DNA of 64,000 bases. It comes from Macrobrachium rosenbergii (lineage: Eukaryota; Arthropoda; Malacostraca; Decapoda; Palaemonidae). Shown here in pieces: positions 1 through 14,666 of the stretch. The notes below the pieces were generated by a model. That model made no database searches. It saw only the letters and a list, made by a program, of their open reading frames with translations, and was not told the origin of the DNA. The stretch lies in contig NC_089749.1 of assembly GCF_040412425.1 (NCBI RefSeq), positions 31,288,313 through 31,352,312 of the forward strand, given 5' to 3'. The position numbers and the translations under genes were made by a program. Position 1 is the stretch's first letter; the number at the start of each line of letters is the position of its first letter.

Positions 1-3000
1 TCCATCAAGACAGAAGGCAAACCAGTATTCCTCTGTTTCATCACCTGTGATTCCATCAAAGACAGAGAAAGCAAACCAGTATTCCTCTGTACCTGTGAGT
101 TCCATCAAAGACAGAAGGCAAACCAGTATTCCTCTGTACCTGTGATTCCATCAAAGACAGAAGCCAAACCAGTATTCCTCTGTAGCTCTGATTCCATCAA
201 AGACAGAAGGCAAACCAGTATTCCTCTGAACCTGTGATTCCATCAAAAGACAGAAGGCAAACCAATTATTCCTCTGAACCTCTGATTCCATCAAGACAGA
301 AGGCAAACCAGTATTCCTCTGTACCTGTGATTCCATCAAAGACAGAAGGTAAACAATTCCTCTGTACCTCAGATTCCATCAAAGACAGAAGAACAAACCA
401 GTATTCCTCTGTACTGTGATTCCATCAAAGACAGAAAGGCAAACCAATATTCCTCTGTACCTTTTCATCAAAGACAGAAGGCAAACAAGTATTCCTCTGT
501 ACCTGTGATTCCCATCAAAGACAGAAGGCAAACCAGTATTCCTCTGAACCTGTGATTCCATCAAAGACAGAAGGCAAACCCCATTATTCACTCTGAACCT
601 GTGATTCCATCAAAGACAGAAGGCAAACCAGTATTCTCTGAACCTGTTCCATCAAAGACAGAAGGCAAACCAGTATTCCTCTGAACCTGTGATTTCATCA
701 AAGACAGAGGCAAACCAGTATTCCTCTGAACCTGTGATTCCATCAGAAGACAGAGGCAATAGTATTCCTCTGAACCTGTGATTCCATCAAAGACAGAAAG
801 GCAAACCAGTATTCCTCTGAACCTGTGATTCCATCAAAGACAGAAGGCAAACCAGTATTCTCTGTACCTGTGATTCCATCAAAGACAGAAAGGCAAACCA
901 GTATTCCTCTGTACCTCTGATTCCATCAAGACAGAAGGCAAACCAGTATTCCTCTGTACCTGTGATTCTATCAAGGGCCGAAAGGCAAACCAATTCCTCT
1001 GTACTCATTCCATCAAAGAACGGAAAACTGATTCCTCATTCCATCAAGACAGAAGGCAAACCAGTATTCCTCTGTACCTGTGATTCCATCAAAGACAGAG
1101 AAGGCAAACCAGTATTCCTCTGTACCTGTGATTCCATCAAAAGACAGAAGGCAAACCATATTATTCTGTACCTGTATTCCATCAAAGGCTATTCTCTGTA
1201 CCTCTGATTCCATCAAAACAGAAGGCAAACCAGTATTCCTCTGTACCTGTGATTCCATCAAAGGCAGAAGGCAAAACAGTATTCCTCTGTACCTCTGATA
1301 TTCCTCTGTATCAAAAGACAGAAGGCAAACCAGTATTCCTCTGTACCTGTGATTCCATCAAAGACAGCCAGTATTCCTCTGTACCTGTGACAAAACAGTA
1401 TTCCTCTGTACCTCTGATTCATCAAAAAGACAGAAGGCAAACCAGTATTCCAGTGATTCCATCAAAGACAGAAGGCAACCCAGTATTCCTCTGTACGATT
1501 CCTCAAGACAGAAGGCAAACCAGTATTCCTCTGTACCTGTGATTCCATCAAAGACAGCAAACAGTATTCCTCTGTACCTGTGATTCATCAAAAGCAAACC
1601 AGTATTCTGAATCCATCAAAGACAGAAGGCAAACCAGTATTCCTCTGTACCTCAGATTCCATCAAAGACAGAAGGCAAACCAGTATTCCTCTGTAGCTCT
1701 AATTCCATCAAAGACAGAAGGCAAACCAGTATTCCTTCTGTACCTGTGATTCCATCAAAGACAGAAGGCAAACCAGCATTCCTCTGTACCTCAGATTCCA
1801 TCAAAGACAGAAGGCAAACTAGTATTCCTCTGTACCTCTGATTCCATCAAAAGACAGAAGGCAAACCAGTATTCCTCTGTACCTGTGATTCCATCAAAGA
1901 CAGAAGGCAAAACCAGTATTCCTCTGTACCTGTGATTCCTCAAAAACAGAAGGCAAACCAGTATTCCTCTGTACCTGTGATTCCATCAAAGACAGAAAGC
2001 AACCAGCATTCCTCAACAAAGGTATGTACCTCTGGACCTCTGATTCCTCACCTGTGATTCCAACAAAACAGAGAGCAAACCAGTATCCTCTGTACCTGTG
2101 ACTCCATCAAAGACAGAAGGCAAACCAGTATTCCTCTGAATCTCTGGATTCCATCAAAGACAGAAGGCAACCAGTATTCCTCTGTACTATATGATTCCAT
2201 CAAGGCAGAAGGCAAAACAGCATTCCTCTGTACCTCTGATTCCATGAAAAAAGACAGAAGGCAAACCAGTATTCCTCTGTACCTGGTGACTCCATCAAAG
2301 ACAGGGCTAAACCAATATTCCTCTGTACCTCAGACTCCATCAAAGACAGAAAGGCAAGTACCACCTCTATTCTCAAAGACAGAAGGCAAACCAGTATCCT
2401 CACTGTGATTCCATCAAAGACAGAAGGCAAAACAGTATTCCTTTGTGGCTCTGAATCTGTGATTCCATCAAAGACAGAAAGCAAACCAATATTCCTCTTG
2501 TACCTCTGATTCCATCAAAGACAGAAGGCAAACCAGTATTCCTCTGTACCTGTGATTCCATCAAAGACAGAAGGCAAACCAGCATTCTTCTCCAGCCTCA
2601 GATTAATTCCATCAAGACAGAAGGCAAACCTAGTATTCCTCTGAACTCTGATTCCATCAAAGACAGAAGGCAAAACAGTATTCCTCTGTACCTCTGGATT
2701 CCATCAAAGACAGAAGGCAAACCAGTATTCCTCTGAACCTGTGATTCCATCAAAGACAGAAGGCAAAAACTAGTATTCCTCTGTACCTCTGATTCCATCA
2801 AAGACAGAAGGCAAACCAGTATTCCTCTGACAGAAGGCAAAACCAGCACCCTCAGATTCCATCAAAGACAGAAGGTAAACCAATATTCCTCTGTATGTGA
2901 TTCCATCAAAGACAGAAGGCAAACCAGCATTCCTCTGAACCTGTGACCATCAAAGACAGAATGCAAACCATTCTGATTCCATCAAAGACAGAAGGCAAAA

Positions 3001-6000
3001 CCAGTATTCCCCTCTGTGGCTCTGTAGTGATTCCATCAAAGACAGAAGCAAGTATCCCTCTGCACCTCTGATTCTATTCCTCTGTACACTCAGATTCCAT
3101 CAAAGACAGAAGGCAAACCAGTATTCCTTGTACCTGTGATTCCATCAAAGATGAAGGCAAACTAGCATTCTGATTCCATCAAGAGACAGAGGCAAACCAG
3201 CATTCCTCTGAACCTCATCCCATCAAAGATGAATGCAAAGATTCTGATTCCATCAAAGACAGAAGGCAAACCAGTATTCCTCTGTACCTCTGATTCCATC
3301 AAAGACAGAAGGCAATGGTATTGCTTTGTACCTCAGTTCCATCAAAGAGAGAGGGCAAACCAGTGTGTCCTCTGGCTCTGGGTCATCAAGACAGAAGGCA
3401 AACCAGTATTCCTCTGTAACTGTGGATTCCATCAAAGACAGAAGGCAAACCAGTATTCTCTCTGTACCTGTGATTCCATCAAAGACAGAAGGCAACCAGT
3501 ATCCTCTGTACACCTGTGGACTCCATCAAGACAAAGACAGAAGGCAAACCAGTATTCCTCTGTACCTGTGACTCCATCAAAGACAGAAAAGCAACCAGTA
3601 TTCCTCTGTACCTGGTGACTCTCAAAGACAGAAGGCAAACCAGCATCCTCTGTACCAAGACAGAAGGCAAAACCAGTATTCTCTGTACCTGTGATTCCAT
3701 CAAAAGACAGAAGGCAAACCAGTATTCCTCTGAATCAAAGACAGAAGGCAACCTAGTGATTGATTCCATCAAAGACAGAAGGCAAACCAGTATTCCTCTG
3801 TGTACCTGTGATTCCATCAAAGACAGAAGGCAAACCAGTATTCCTCTGTACTCCATCAAAGACAGAAGGCAAACCAGTGATTCCATCAAAGACAGAAGGC
3901 AAACCAGTATTCCTCTGTACCTGTGACTCCATCAAAGACAGAAAGCAAACCAGTATTCTCTGTACCTCTGACTCATCAAAGACAGAAGGCAAACCAGTAT
4001 TCCTCTGTACTCAGGATTCCAACAAAGATTCCATCAAAAGACAGAAGGCAAAACCAGTATTCCTCTGAATCTGTGATTCCATCAAAGACAGAAGGCAACC
4101 TAGTATTCCTGTACCTGTGATTCCATCAAAGACAGAAGGCAAACCAGCATTCCTCTGTACCTCTGATTCCATCAAAGACAGAAGGCAAACCAGTATTCCT
4201 CTGTACCTGTGATTCCATCAAAGACAGAAGGCAAAACCAGCACTTCTGTACCTCTTTCCATCAAAGACAGAAGGCAAAAACAGTATTCCTCTGAACCTGT
4301 GATTCCATCAAAGACAGAAGGCAAACCAGTATTCCTCTGTACCTATGATTCCATCAAAGACAGAAGGCAAAACCAGTATTCCTCTGTAACCTCAGATTCC
4401 ATCAAAGACAGAAGGCAAACCAGTATTCCTCTGTACCTGTGATTTATCAAAGACAGAAGGTAAACCAGTATTCCTCTGAACCTGTGATTCCATCAAAGAC
4501 AGAAGGCAAACCAGTATTCCTCTGAACCATGTGATTCCATCAAAGACAGAAGGCAAACCAGTATTCCTCTGTACCTGTGATTCTCAAAGACAGAAGGCAA
4601 ACCAGATTCCCTCAACCTGTGATCAAAAGACAGAATGCAAACCAGTATTCTGGCTCTGATTCCATCAAAGACAGAAGGCAAACCAGTATTCCTCTGTACC
4701 TCTGATTCCATCAAAGGCAGAAGGCAAACCAGTATTCCTCTGTACCTTGATTCCATCAAAGACAGAAGGCAAAATCCAGTATTCCTCTGCACCTCTGATT
4801 CTATCAAAGGCAGAAGGCAAACAGCATTCCTCTGTACTCAGATTCCATCAAAGACAGAAGGCAAACCAGTATTCCTCTGTACCTGTGATTCCATCAAAGA
4901 CAGAAGGCAAACCAGTATTCCTCTGTAAAATCAAAGACAGAAGGCAAACCAGTATTCCTCTGAACTCCTGTGATTCATCAAAGACAGAAAGGCAAACCAG
5001 TATTCTGATTCCATCAAAGACAGAAGGCAAACCAGTATTCCTATGTACCCTTGATTCATCAAAGACAGAAGGCAAACCAGTATTTCCCTGTAGCTGTGAT
5101 TCCATCAAAGACAGAAGGCAAAACAGTATCCCTCTGCACCTCTGATTCTATCAAAGGCAGAAGGCAAAACCAGCATTCCTCTGCAAAGACAAAAGACAGA
5201 AGGCAACCATATTCCTCTGTACCTGTGATTCCATCAAAGAGCAGAAGGCAAAACAGTATTCCTCTGTACCTCTGATTCCATCAAAAGACAGAAGGCAAAC
5301 CAGTATTCCTCTTGTACCTCAGATTCCATCAAAGACAGAAGGCAAACCAATATTCCTCTGTAGCTCAGATTCATCAAAGACAGAAGGCAAACCAGTATTC
5401 TCTGTACCTGTGATTCCATCAAAGACAGAAGGCAAACCAGCATTCCTGTATTCATTCCATCAAAGACAGAAGGCAAACTAGTATTCCTCTGAACCTGTCC
5501 ATCAAACAGAAGGCAAACCAATATTCCTCTGTACCTGTGATTCATCAAAGACAGAAGGCAAACCAGCATTCCTCTGTACCTGCAAAGACAGAAGGCAAAA
5601 CCAGTATTCCTCTGTACCTCTGATTCCATCAAAGACAGAAGGCAAAACCAGGCAAGCCAGCAATTTCCTCTGTAGCCTGATTCCATCAAAGACAGAAGGC
5701 AAAACCAGTATTCCTCTGAACCTCTGATTCCATCAAAGACAGAAGGCAAACCAGTATTCCTCTCTGTGATTCCATCAAAGACAGAAGGCAACCCAGTATT
5801 CCTCTTGTACCTCCAAAAGACAGAAGGTAAAACCAGCACCTCTGTACCTCAGATTCCATCAAAGACAGAAGGCAAAACAGTATTCCTCTGCAATTCGATT
5901 CCATCAAAGACAGAAGGCAAACCAGTATTCCTCTGTACCTGTGATTCCATCAAAGACAGAAGGCAAACTAGTATTCCTCTGTACCTGTGATTCCATCAAA

Positions 6001-9000
6001 GACAGAAGGCAAAAACCAGTATTCCTCTGTACCATCTGATTCCATCAAAAGACAGAAGGCAAACCAGTATTCCTCTGAACCTCAGATTCCATCAAAGACA
6101 AACCAGAAGGCAGAAACCAGTATTCCTCTGAACTCAGATTCCATCAAAGACAGAAGGCAAACCAGTATTCCTCTGAAACTGATTCTCAGATTCCATCCAT
6201 CAAAGACAGAAGGCAAACCAGTATTCCTGATTCCATCAAAGACAGAAGGCAACCAGTATTCCTCTGTACCTGTGATTCCTCTGAGACAGAAGGAAACTTC
6301 CATCAAAGACAGAAGGCAAACCAGTATTCTGATTCCATCTGTATTCCTCTGATTCCATCAAAGACAGAAGGCAAACCAGTATTCTCTGAACCTGTGATTC
6401 CATCAAAGACAGAAGGCAAAAACCAGTATTCCTCTGTACCTCAGATTCCATCAAAGACAGAAGGCAAACCAGTATTCCTCTGCACCTACAAACCAGTATT
6501 CCTCTGTACTCAGATTCCATCAAAGACAGAAGGCAAAACCAGTATTCCTCTGTACCTCCATGATTCCAGAAGGCTGTATGAATCTGTCCCATCAAAGACA
6601 GAAGGCAAACCAGTATTCCTCTGTACCTCAGATTCCATCAAAGACAGAAGGCAAAACCAGCATTCCTCTGTACCTTGATTCCATCAAAGACAGAAGGGCA
6701 AACCAGTACTCTGTACCTGATTCCATCAAAGACAGAAGGCAAACCAGTATTCCTCTGTACCTGTGATTCCATCAAAAAGACAGAAGGCAAAACCAGTATT
6801 CCTCTGTACCTGTGATTCCATCAAAGACAGAAGGCAAAACCAGTATTCCTCTGTACTCTGATTCCATCAAAGACAGAAGGCAAACCAGTATTCCTCTGAA
6901 CCTACCATGTGAACTTCCATCAAAGACAGAAGGCAAACCAGTATTCCTCTGTACCTCTGACTCCATCAAAGACAGAAGGCAAACCAGTATTCCTCTGTAC
7001 CTGTGACTCCATCAAGACAAAAACTAGTGCAAAAACAAACCAGTATTCTGATTTAATCAAAGACAGAAGGCAAACCAGTATTCCTCTGTACCTCTGATTC
7101 CATCAAAGACAGAAGGCAAACCAGTATTCCTCTGAACCTGTGATTCCATCAAAGACAGAAGGCAACCCAGTATTCTCTGTATGTGATTCCATCAAAGACA
7201 GAAGGCAAAACAGTATTCCTCTGTGATTCCATCAAAGACAGAAGAAACAGTATTCCTCTGTACCTGTGACTGCATCAAAGACAGAAGGCAAGCCAGTATT
7301 TCTGATTCAAAAAGACAGAAGGCAAACCAGTATTCCTCTGTACCTGTGATTCCATCAAAGACAGAAGGCAAACCAGTATTCCTCTGTAACCTCTGATTCC
7401 ATCAAAGACAGAAGGCAAAAACCAGTATTCTGATTCCATGATTCAGACAGGCAAACCAGTATTCCTCTGTACCTGTGATTCCATCAAAGACAGAAGGCAA
7501 ACCAGTATTCCTCTGTATTCCTGATTCCATCAAAGACAGAAGGCAAAACCCAGTAGAAGGCCCTCCTCTGTACCTGTGATTCCATCAAAGACAGAAGGCA
7601 AACCAGTATTCCTCTGTACCTGTGGCATTGCAAACCAGACCATCAAAGACAGAAGGCAAACCAGTATTCCTCTGTACTCTGTCAAAGACAGAAGGCAAAC
7701 CAGTCTGTGATTCCATCAAAGACAGAAGGCAAACCAGTATTCCTCTGTACCTGTGATTCCATCAAAGACAGAAGGCAAACCAGTATTCCTCTGTACCTCA
7801 AAGACAGAATGAAACTAGTTCCATCAAAGACAGAAGGCAAACCAGTATTCCTCTGTACCTGTGATTCCATCAAAGACAGAAGGCAAACCAGTATTCCTCT
7901 GTACCTGTGATTCCATCAAAGACAGAAGGCAAACCAGTATTCCTCTGTACCTGTGACTCCATCAAAAGACAGAAGGCAAACCAGTATTCCTCTGTACCTG
8001 ATCAAAAGACAGAAGGCAAACCAGTATTCCTCTGTAAGATTCCATCAAAGACAGAAGGCAAACCAGTATTCCTCTGTACCTGTGATTCCATCAAAGACAG
8101 AAGGCAAACCAGTATTCCTCTGTACCTGTGATTCCATCAAAGACAGAAGGCAAACCAGTATTCCTCTGTACCTGTGATTCCATCAAAGACAGAAGGCAAA
8201 CCAGTATTCCTCTGTACCTCTGATTCCATCAAAGACAGAAGGCAAACCAGTATTCTCTGTACCTGATTCCATCAAAGACAGAAGGCAAACCAGTATTCCT
8301 CTGTACCTGTGATTCCATCAAAGACAGAAGGCAAACCAGTATTCCTCTGTACCTGTGATTCCATCAAAGACAGAAGGCAAACCAGTATTCCTCTGAACAA
8401 TTCCATCAAAGACAGAAGGCAAACCAGTATTCCTGTGTATTCCATCAAAGACAGAAGGCAAACCAGTATTCCATCAAAAGACAGAAGGCAAACCAGTATT
8501 CCTCTGTACCTGTGATTCCATCAAAGACAGAAGGCAAAACCAGTATTCCCATCAAAGACAGAAGGCAAACCAGTATTCCTCTGTACCTGTGATTCCATCA
8601 AAGACAGAAGGCAAACCAGTATTCCTCTGAACTCTGATTCCATCAAAGACAGAAGGCAAACCAGTATTCCTCTGACCTGTCCATCAAAGACAGAAGGCAA
8701 ACTATTCATTCCATCAAAGACAGAAGGCAAACCAGTATTCCTCTGTACCTGTGATTCCATCAAAGACAGAAGGCAAACCAGTATTCCTCTGAACCTCAGA
8801 TTCAATCAAAGACAGAAGGCAAACCAGTATTCCTCTGTACCTGTGATTCCATCAAAGACAGAAGGCAAACCAGTATTCCTCTGTACCTGAAGGAAACATC
8901 AAAGACAGAAGGCAAACCAGTATTCCTCTGAACCTGTACATCAGATTCCATCAAAGACAGAAGGCAAACCAGTATTCCTCTGTACCTGATTCCATCAAAG

Positions 9001-12000
9001 ACAGAAGGCAAACCAGTATTCCTCTGTACCTGTGATTCCATCAAAGACAGAAGGCAAACCAGTATTCCTCTGTACCTGTGATTCCATCAAAGACAGAAGG
9101 CAAACCAGTATTCCTCTGTACCTCTGATTCCATCAAAGACAGAAGGCAAAGTATTCCTCTGTACCAGTATTCCATCAAAGACAGAAGGCAAACCAGTATT
9201 CCTCTGATTCCATCAAAGACAGAAGGCAAACCAGTATTCCTCTGACACCTGTATTCCATCAAAGACAAAGAAGGCAAACCAGTATTCCTCTGTACCTGTG
9301 ATTCCATCAAAGACAGAAGGCAAACCAGTATTCCTCTGTACCTGTGATTCCATCAAAGACAGAAGGCAAACCAGTATTCTCTCTGTACCTGTGATTCCAT
9401 CAAAGACAGAAGGCAAACCAGTATTCCTCTGTACCTGTGATTCCATCAAAGACAGAAGGCAAACCAGTATTCCTCTGTACCATCAAAGATTCCATCAAAA
9501 AGACAGAAGGCAAACCAGTATTCCTCTGTACCTCTGATTCCATCAAAGACAGAAGGCAAACCAGTATTCCTCTGTACCTCAGATTCCATCAAAGACAGAA
9601 GGCAAACCAGTATTCCTCTGAACCTGTGATTCCATCAAAGACAGAAGGCAAACCAGTATTCCTGTACTGTTCCATCAAAGACAGAAGGCAAACCAGTATT
9701 CTGATTCCATCAAAGACAGAAGGCAAACCAGTATTCCTCTGTACCTGTGATTCCATCAAAGACAGAAGGCAAACCAGTATTCCTCCTCTGTACATTCAAA
9801 AGACAGAAGGCAAACTATTCTGATTCCATCAAAGACAGAAGGCAAACCAGTATTCCTCTGTACCTCTGATTCCATCAAAGACAGAAGGCAAACCAGTATT
9901 CCTCTGTACCTCAGATTCCATCAAAGACAGAAGGCAAACCAGTATTCCTCTGTAGCTCTGATTCCATCAAAGACAGAAGGCAAACCAGTATTCCTCTGTA
10001 CCTGTGATTCCATCAAAGACAGAAGGCAAACCAGTATTCCTCTGTACCTCAGATTCCATCAAAGACAGAAGGCAAACCAGTATTCCTCTGTACCTGTGAT
10101 TCCATCAAAGACAGAAGGCAAACCAGTATTCCTCTGTACCTGTGATTCCATCAAAGACAGAAGGCAAACCAGTATTCCTCTGAACCTGTGACTGCATCAA
10201 AGACAGAATGCAAACCAGTATTCTGATTCCATCAAAGACAGAAGGCAAACCAGTATTCCTCTGTACCTGTGATTCCATCAAAGACAGAAGGCAAACCAGT
10301 ATTCCTCTGAACCTCTGATTCCATCAAAGACAGAAGGCAAACCAGTATTCCTCTGAATTCCATCAAAGACAGAAGGCAAACCAGTATTCCTCTGTACTCT
10401 GATTCCATCAAAGACAGAAGGCAAACCAGTATTCCTCTGTACCTGTGATTCCATCAAAGACAGAAGGCAAACCAGTATTCCTCTGTACCTGTGATTCCAT
10501 CAAAGACAGAAGGCAAACCAGTATTCCTCTGTACCTGTGATTCCATCAAAGACAGAAGGCAAACCAGTATTCCTCTGTACCTGTGATTCCATCAAAGACA
10601 GAAGGCAAACCAGTATTCCTCTGTACCATTCCATCAAAGACAGAAGGCAAACCAGTATTCCTCTGTACTGTGACCATCAAAGACAGAAGGCAAACCAGAT
10701 TCCTCTGTACCTCCATCAAAGACAGAAGGCAAACCAGTATTCCTCTGTACCTGTGATTCCATCAAAGACAGAAGGCAAACCAGTATTCCTCTGTACCTGT
10801 GATTCCATCAAAAGACAGAAGGCAAACAGTATTCCTCTGTAGGCAAAAAGACAGAAGGCAAACCAGTATTCCTCTGTACCTGTGATTCCATCAAAGACAG
10901 AAGGCAAACCAGTATTCCTCTGTACCTCTGATTCCATCAAAGACAGAAGGCAAACCAGTATTCCTCTGTACCTGTGATTCCATCAAAGACAGAAGGCAAA
11001 CCAGTATTCCTCTGTACCTCTGATTCCATCAAAGACAGAAGGCAAACCAGTATTCCTCTGTACCTGTGATTCCATCAAAGACAGAAGGCAAACCAGTATT
11101 CCTCTGTACCTGTGATTCCATCAAAGACAGAAGGCAAACCAGTATTCCTCTGTACCTGTGATTCCATCAAAGACAGAAGGCAAACCAGTATTCCTCTGTA
11201 CCTGTGATTCCATCAAAGACAGAAGGCAAACCAGTATTCCTCTGTACCTGTGATTCCATCAAAGTATTCCTCTGTACCTCAAAGATTCCATCAAAGACAG
11301 AAGGCAAACCAGTATTCCTCTGTACCTCTGATTCCATCAAAGACAGAAGGCAAACCAGTATTCCTCTGTACCTCTGATTCCATCAAAGAGAAGGCAAACC
11401 AGTATTCCACCTCAATTCCATCAAAGACAGAAGGCAAACCAGTTCCTCTGTCCATCAAAGACAGAAGGCAAACCAGTATTCCTCTGTACCTCTGATTCCA
11501 TCAAAGACAGAAGGCAAACCAGTATTCCTCTGTACCTGTGATTCCATCAAAACAGAAGGCAAACCAGTATTCTTCTGTACCTGTGATTCATCAAGACAGA
11601 AGGCAAAACAGTATTCCTCTGTACCATCCATCAAAACAGAAGGCAAACCAGTATTCCTCTGTACCTCTGATTCCATCAAAGACAGAAGGCAAAACAGTAT
11701 TCCTTCCATCAAAGTACCAGTGTGATTCCATCAAAGACAGAAGGCAAACCAGTATTCCTCTGTACTACCTGTGATTCCATCAAAGACAGAAGGCAAACCA
11801 GTATTCCTCTGTACCTCTGATTCCATCAAAGACAGAAGGCAAACCAGTATTCCTCTGTACCTCTGATTCCATCAAAGACAGAAGGCAAACCAGTATTCTT
11901 CTGTACCTCAATTCCATCAAAGACAGAAGGCAAACCAGTATTCCTCTGTACCTCTGATTCCATCAAAGACAGAAGGCAAACCAGTATTCCTCTGTACCTC

Positions 12001-14220
12001 TGATTCCATCAAAGACAGAAGGCAAACCAGACCTCTGTATTCCTCTGTACTGTACTCTGATTCCATCAAACAGAAGGCAAAAGTATTCTTCTGCAATTCC
12101 ATCAAAGACAGAAGGCAGTATTCCTCTGTACCTGTGATTCCATCAAAGACAGAAGGCAAAACAGTCCATCAAAAACAGAAGGCAAACCAGTATTCCTCTG
12201 TACCTCTGATTCCATCAAAGACAGAAGGCAAACCAGTATTCCTCTGTACCTCAGATTCCATCAAAGACAGAAGGCAAACCAGTATTCTTCTGTACCTCTG
12301 ATTCCATCAAAGACAGAAGGCAAACCAGTATTCCTCTGTACCTGTGATTCCATCAAAGACAAAAGGCAAACCAATATTCCTCTGTACCTGTGATTCCATC
12401 AAAGACAGAAGGCAAACCAGTATTCTTCTGTACCTCTGATTCCATCAAAAACAGAATGCAAACCAGTATTCTTCTGTACCTCAGATTCCATCAAAGACAG
12501 AAGGCAAACCAGTATTCCTCTGTACCTGTGATTCCATCAAAGACAGAAGGCAAACCAGTATTCTTCTGAACCTCTGATTCCATCAAAGACAGAAGGCAAA
12601 CCAGTATTCCTCTGTACCTCAGATTCCATCAAAGACAGAAGGCAAACCAGTATTCCTCTGTACCTGTGATTCCATCAAAGACAGAAGGCAAACCAGTATT
12701 CCTCTGTACCTGTGATTCAAAGACAGAAGGCAAAACAATTCCTCCTGTACCTCTGATTCCATCAAAAGACAGAAGGCAAACCAGTATTCCTCTGTACCTC
12801 TGATTCCATCAAAGACAGAAGGCAAACCAGTATTCCTCTGTACCTCTGATTCCATCAAAGACAGAAGATTCCATCAAAGCAAACCAGTATTCCTCTGTAC
12901 CTCTGATTCCATCAAAGACAGAAGGCAAACCAGTATTCTCTCTGTACCTCTGATTCCATCAAAGACAGAAGGCAAACCAGTATTCCTCTGTACCTCTGAT
13001 TCCATCAAAGACAGAAGGCAAACCAGTATTCCTCTGTACCTCTGATTCCATCAAAGACAGAAGGCAAACCAGTATTCCTCTGTACCTGTGATTCCATCAA
13101 AGACAGAAGGCAAAACCAGTATTCCTCTGTACCTCAGATTCCATCAAAGACAGAAGGCAAACCAGTATTCCTCTGTACCTCTGATTCCATCAAAGACAGA
13201 AGGCAAACCAGTATTCTCTCTGTACCTGTGATTCCATCAAAGACAGAAGGCAAACCAGTATTCCTCTGTACCCTCAATTCCATCAAAGACAGAAGGCAAA
13301 CCAGTATTCCTCTGTACCTCAGATTCCATCAAAGACAGAAGGCAAACCAGTATTCCTCTGAACCTCTGATTCCATCAAAGACAGAAGGCAAACCAGTATT
13401 CCTCTGTACCTCAGATTCCATCAAAGACAGAAGGCAAACCAGTATTCCTCTGAACCTCAGATTCCATCAAAGACAGAAGGCAAACCAGTATTCCTCTGTA
13501 CCTGTGATTCCATCAAAGACAGAAGGCAAACCAGTATTCCTCTGTACCTCAGATTCCATCAAAGACAGAAGGCAAACCAGTATTCCTCTGTACCTTGATT
13601 CCATCAAAGACAGAAGGCAAAAGTATTCCTCTCGTATTCCTCTGTACCTCTTGATTCCATCAAAGACAGAAGGCAAAATTATTCAAAGAGACCTCAGTTC
13701 ACCAGTGATTCCATCAAAATAAATTCCATCAAAGACAGAAGGCAAACCAGTATTCCTCTGTACTTGTGATTCCATCAAAGACAGAAGGCAAAACAGTATT
13801 CCTCTGTAACTGATTCCATCAAAGACAGAAGGCAAAACCAGTATTCCTCTGTACCTCTGATTCCATCAAAGACAGAAGGCAAAACAGTATTCCTCTGTAC
13901 CTCTGATTCCATCAAAGACAGAAGGCAAACCAGTATTCCTCTGTACCTGTGATTCCATCAAAGACAGAAGGCAAACCAGTTTCCTCTGTACCTGATTCCA
14001 TCAAAGACAGAAGGCAAAAGTATTCCTCTGTACCTGTGATTCCAAAAGACAGAAGGCAAACCAGTATTCTTCTGTACCTCTGATTCCATCAAAAGAAGGC
14101 AAACCAGTATTCCTCTGTACCTGTGATTCCATCAAAGACAAACAGTATTCCTCTGCCCTCTGATTCCATCAAAGACAGAAGGCAAAAAAGTATTCCTCTG
14201 TACCTGTGATTCCATCAAAG
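1..14220. repeat. 46-bp satellite array, about 300 copies
   Basis: Continuous head-to-tail repeat of a 46-bp monomer that carries the words CATCAAAGACAGAAGGC, AAACCAGTATTCCTCTG and a variable tail (TACCTGTGATTC, TACCTCTGATTC, TACCTCAGATTC or AACCTGTGATTC). Because 46 is not a multiple of 3, each frame runs through about three monomers until TGA in the tail is met, which explains the many 60-160 residue open frames on both strands; none is a gene. Copies between about 7,700 and 13,600 are nearly identical, while copies from 1 to 7,600 carry many small indels and partial deletions. Each monomer has an imperfect dyad (ACAGAAGG against CCTCTGT, about 13 bases apart). The array runs off the left edge, so its true size is larger. 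Confidence 0.97.
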
Positions 14221-14640
14221 AAGGCACAGAATGGTCTAAAACAGAAGGCAAACCATGCGACTGTACCTAATGGACAGAAGGCAAACCATTATGGAAAAGA
14301 CAGAAGGCAAACCAGTATTCTGTATGTATGATAATCAAAGTATGTAAACCAATATTCCTTTGTAAGACCATTAGTTGCAAAATTCATCTGACCTCTGACC
14401 ATAACCAAACCAGTATTCAGCGATTCCACAAAGACAGATTGTTCCTTGAATTACCATGAGGGCTAACTTTTCTGTCTAATCAAAGTGCAAACCAGTATTT
14501 ACTTGTCTTATAAAGACAGGGTGACGACTAGAAAACATAATTTTCCACTTCGCAGAGGTCCAGTTAAACCATAAAACATTTGCAACTAACGGCCTCATTC
14601 TCCATACACACACACATATATATATATATGAATGTTCAAT
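14221..14640. repeat. Eroded right edge of the 46-bp satellite
   Basis: Recognisable but strongly diverged monomer pieces (ACAGAAGGCAAACCA, AACCAGTATTC, ATTCCTTTGTA) are spaced irregularly and interleaved with unrelated sequence. A short CACACATATATATAT tract lies at about 14,605-14,629. This is the usual appearance of an array edge that escapes homogenisation. Confidence 0.8.
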
Positions 14641-14666
14641 GAATCTCAAAGACAGATCTTGCGTAA

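Noticed and set aside
1..14220. Dozens of open frames of 60-200 codons on both strands (IPSKTEGKPVFLCTCDS and MESQVQRNTGLPSVFDG types)
   Set aside because: They are read-through of the 46-bp monomer in three frames; stops recur about every three monomers and frames shift at each indel. No coding constraint.
1..14220. CRISPR-like array
   Set aside because: Monomers are directly adjacent with no unique spacers, and the DNA is eukaryotic.
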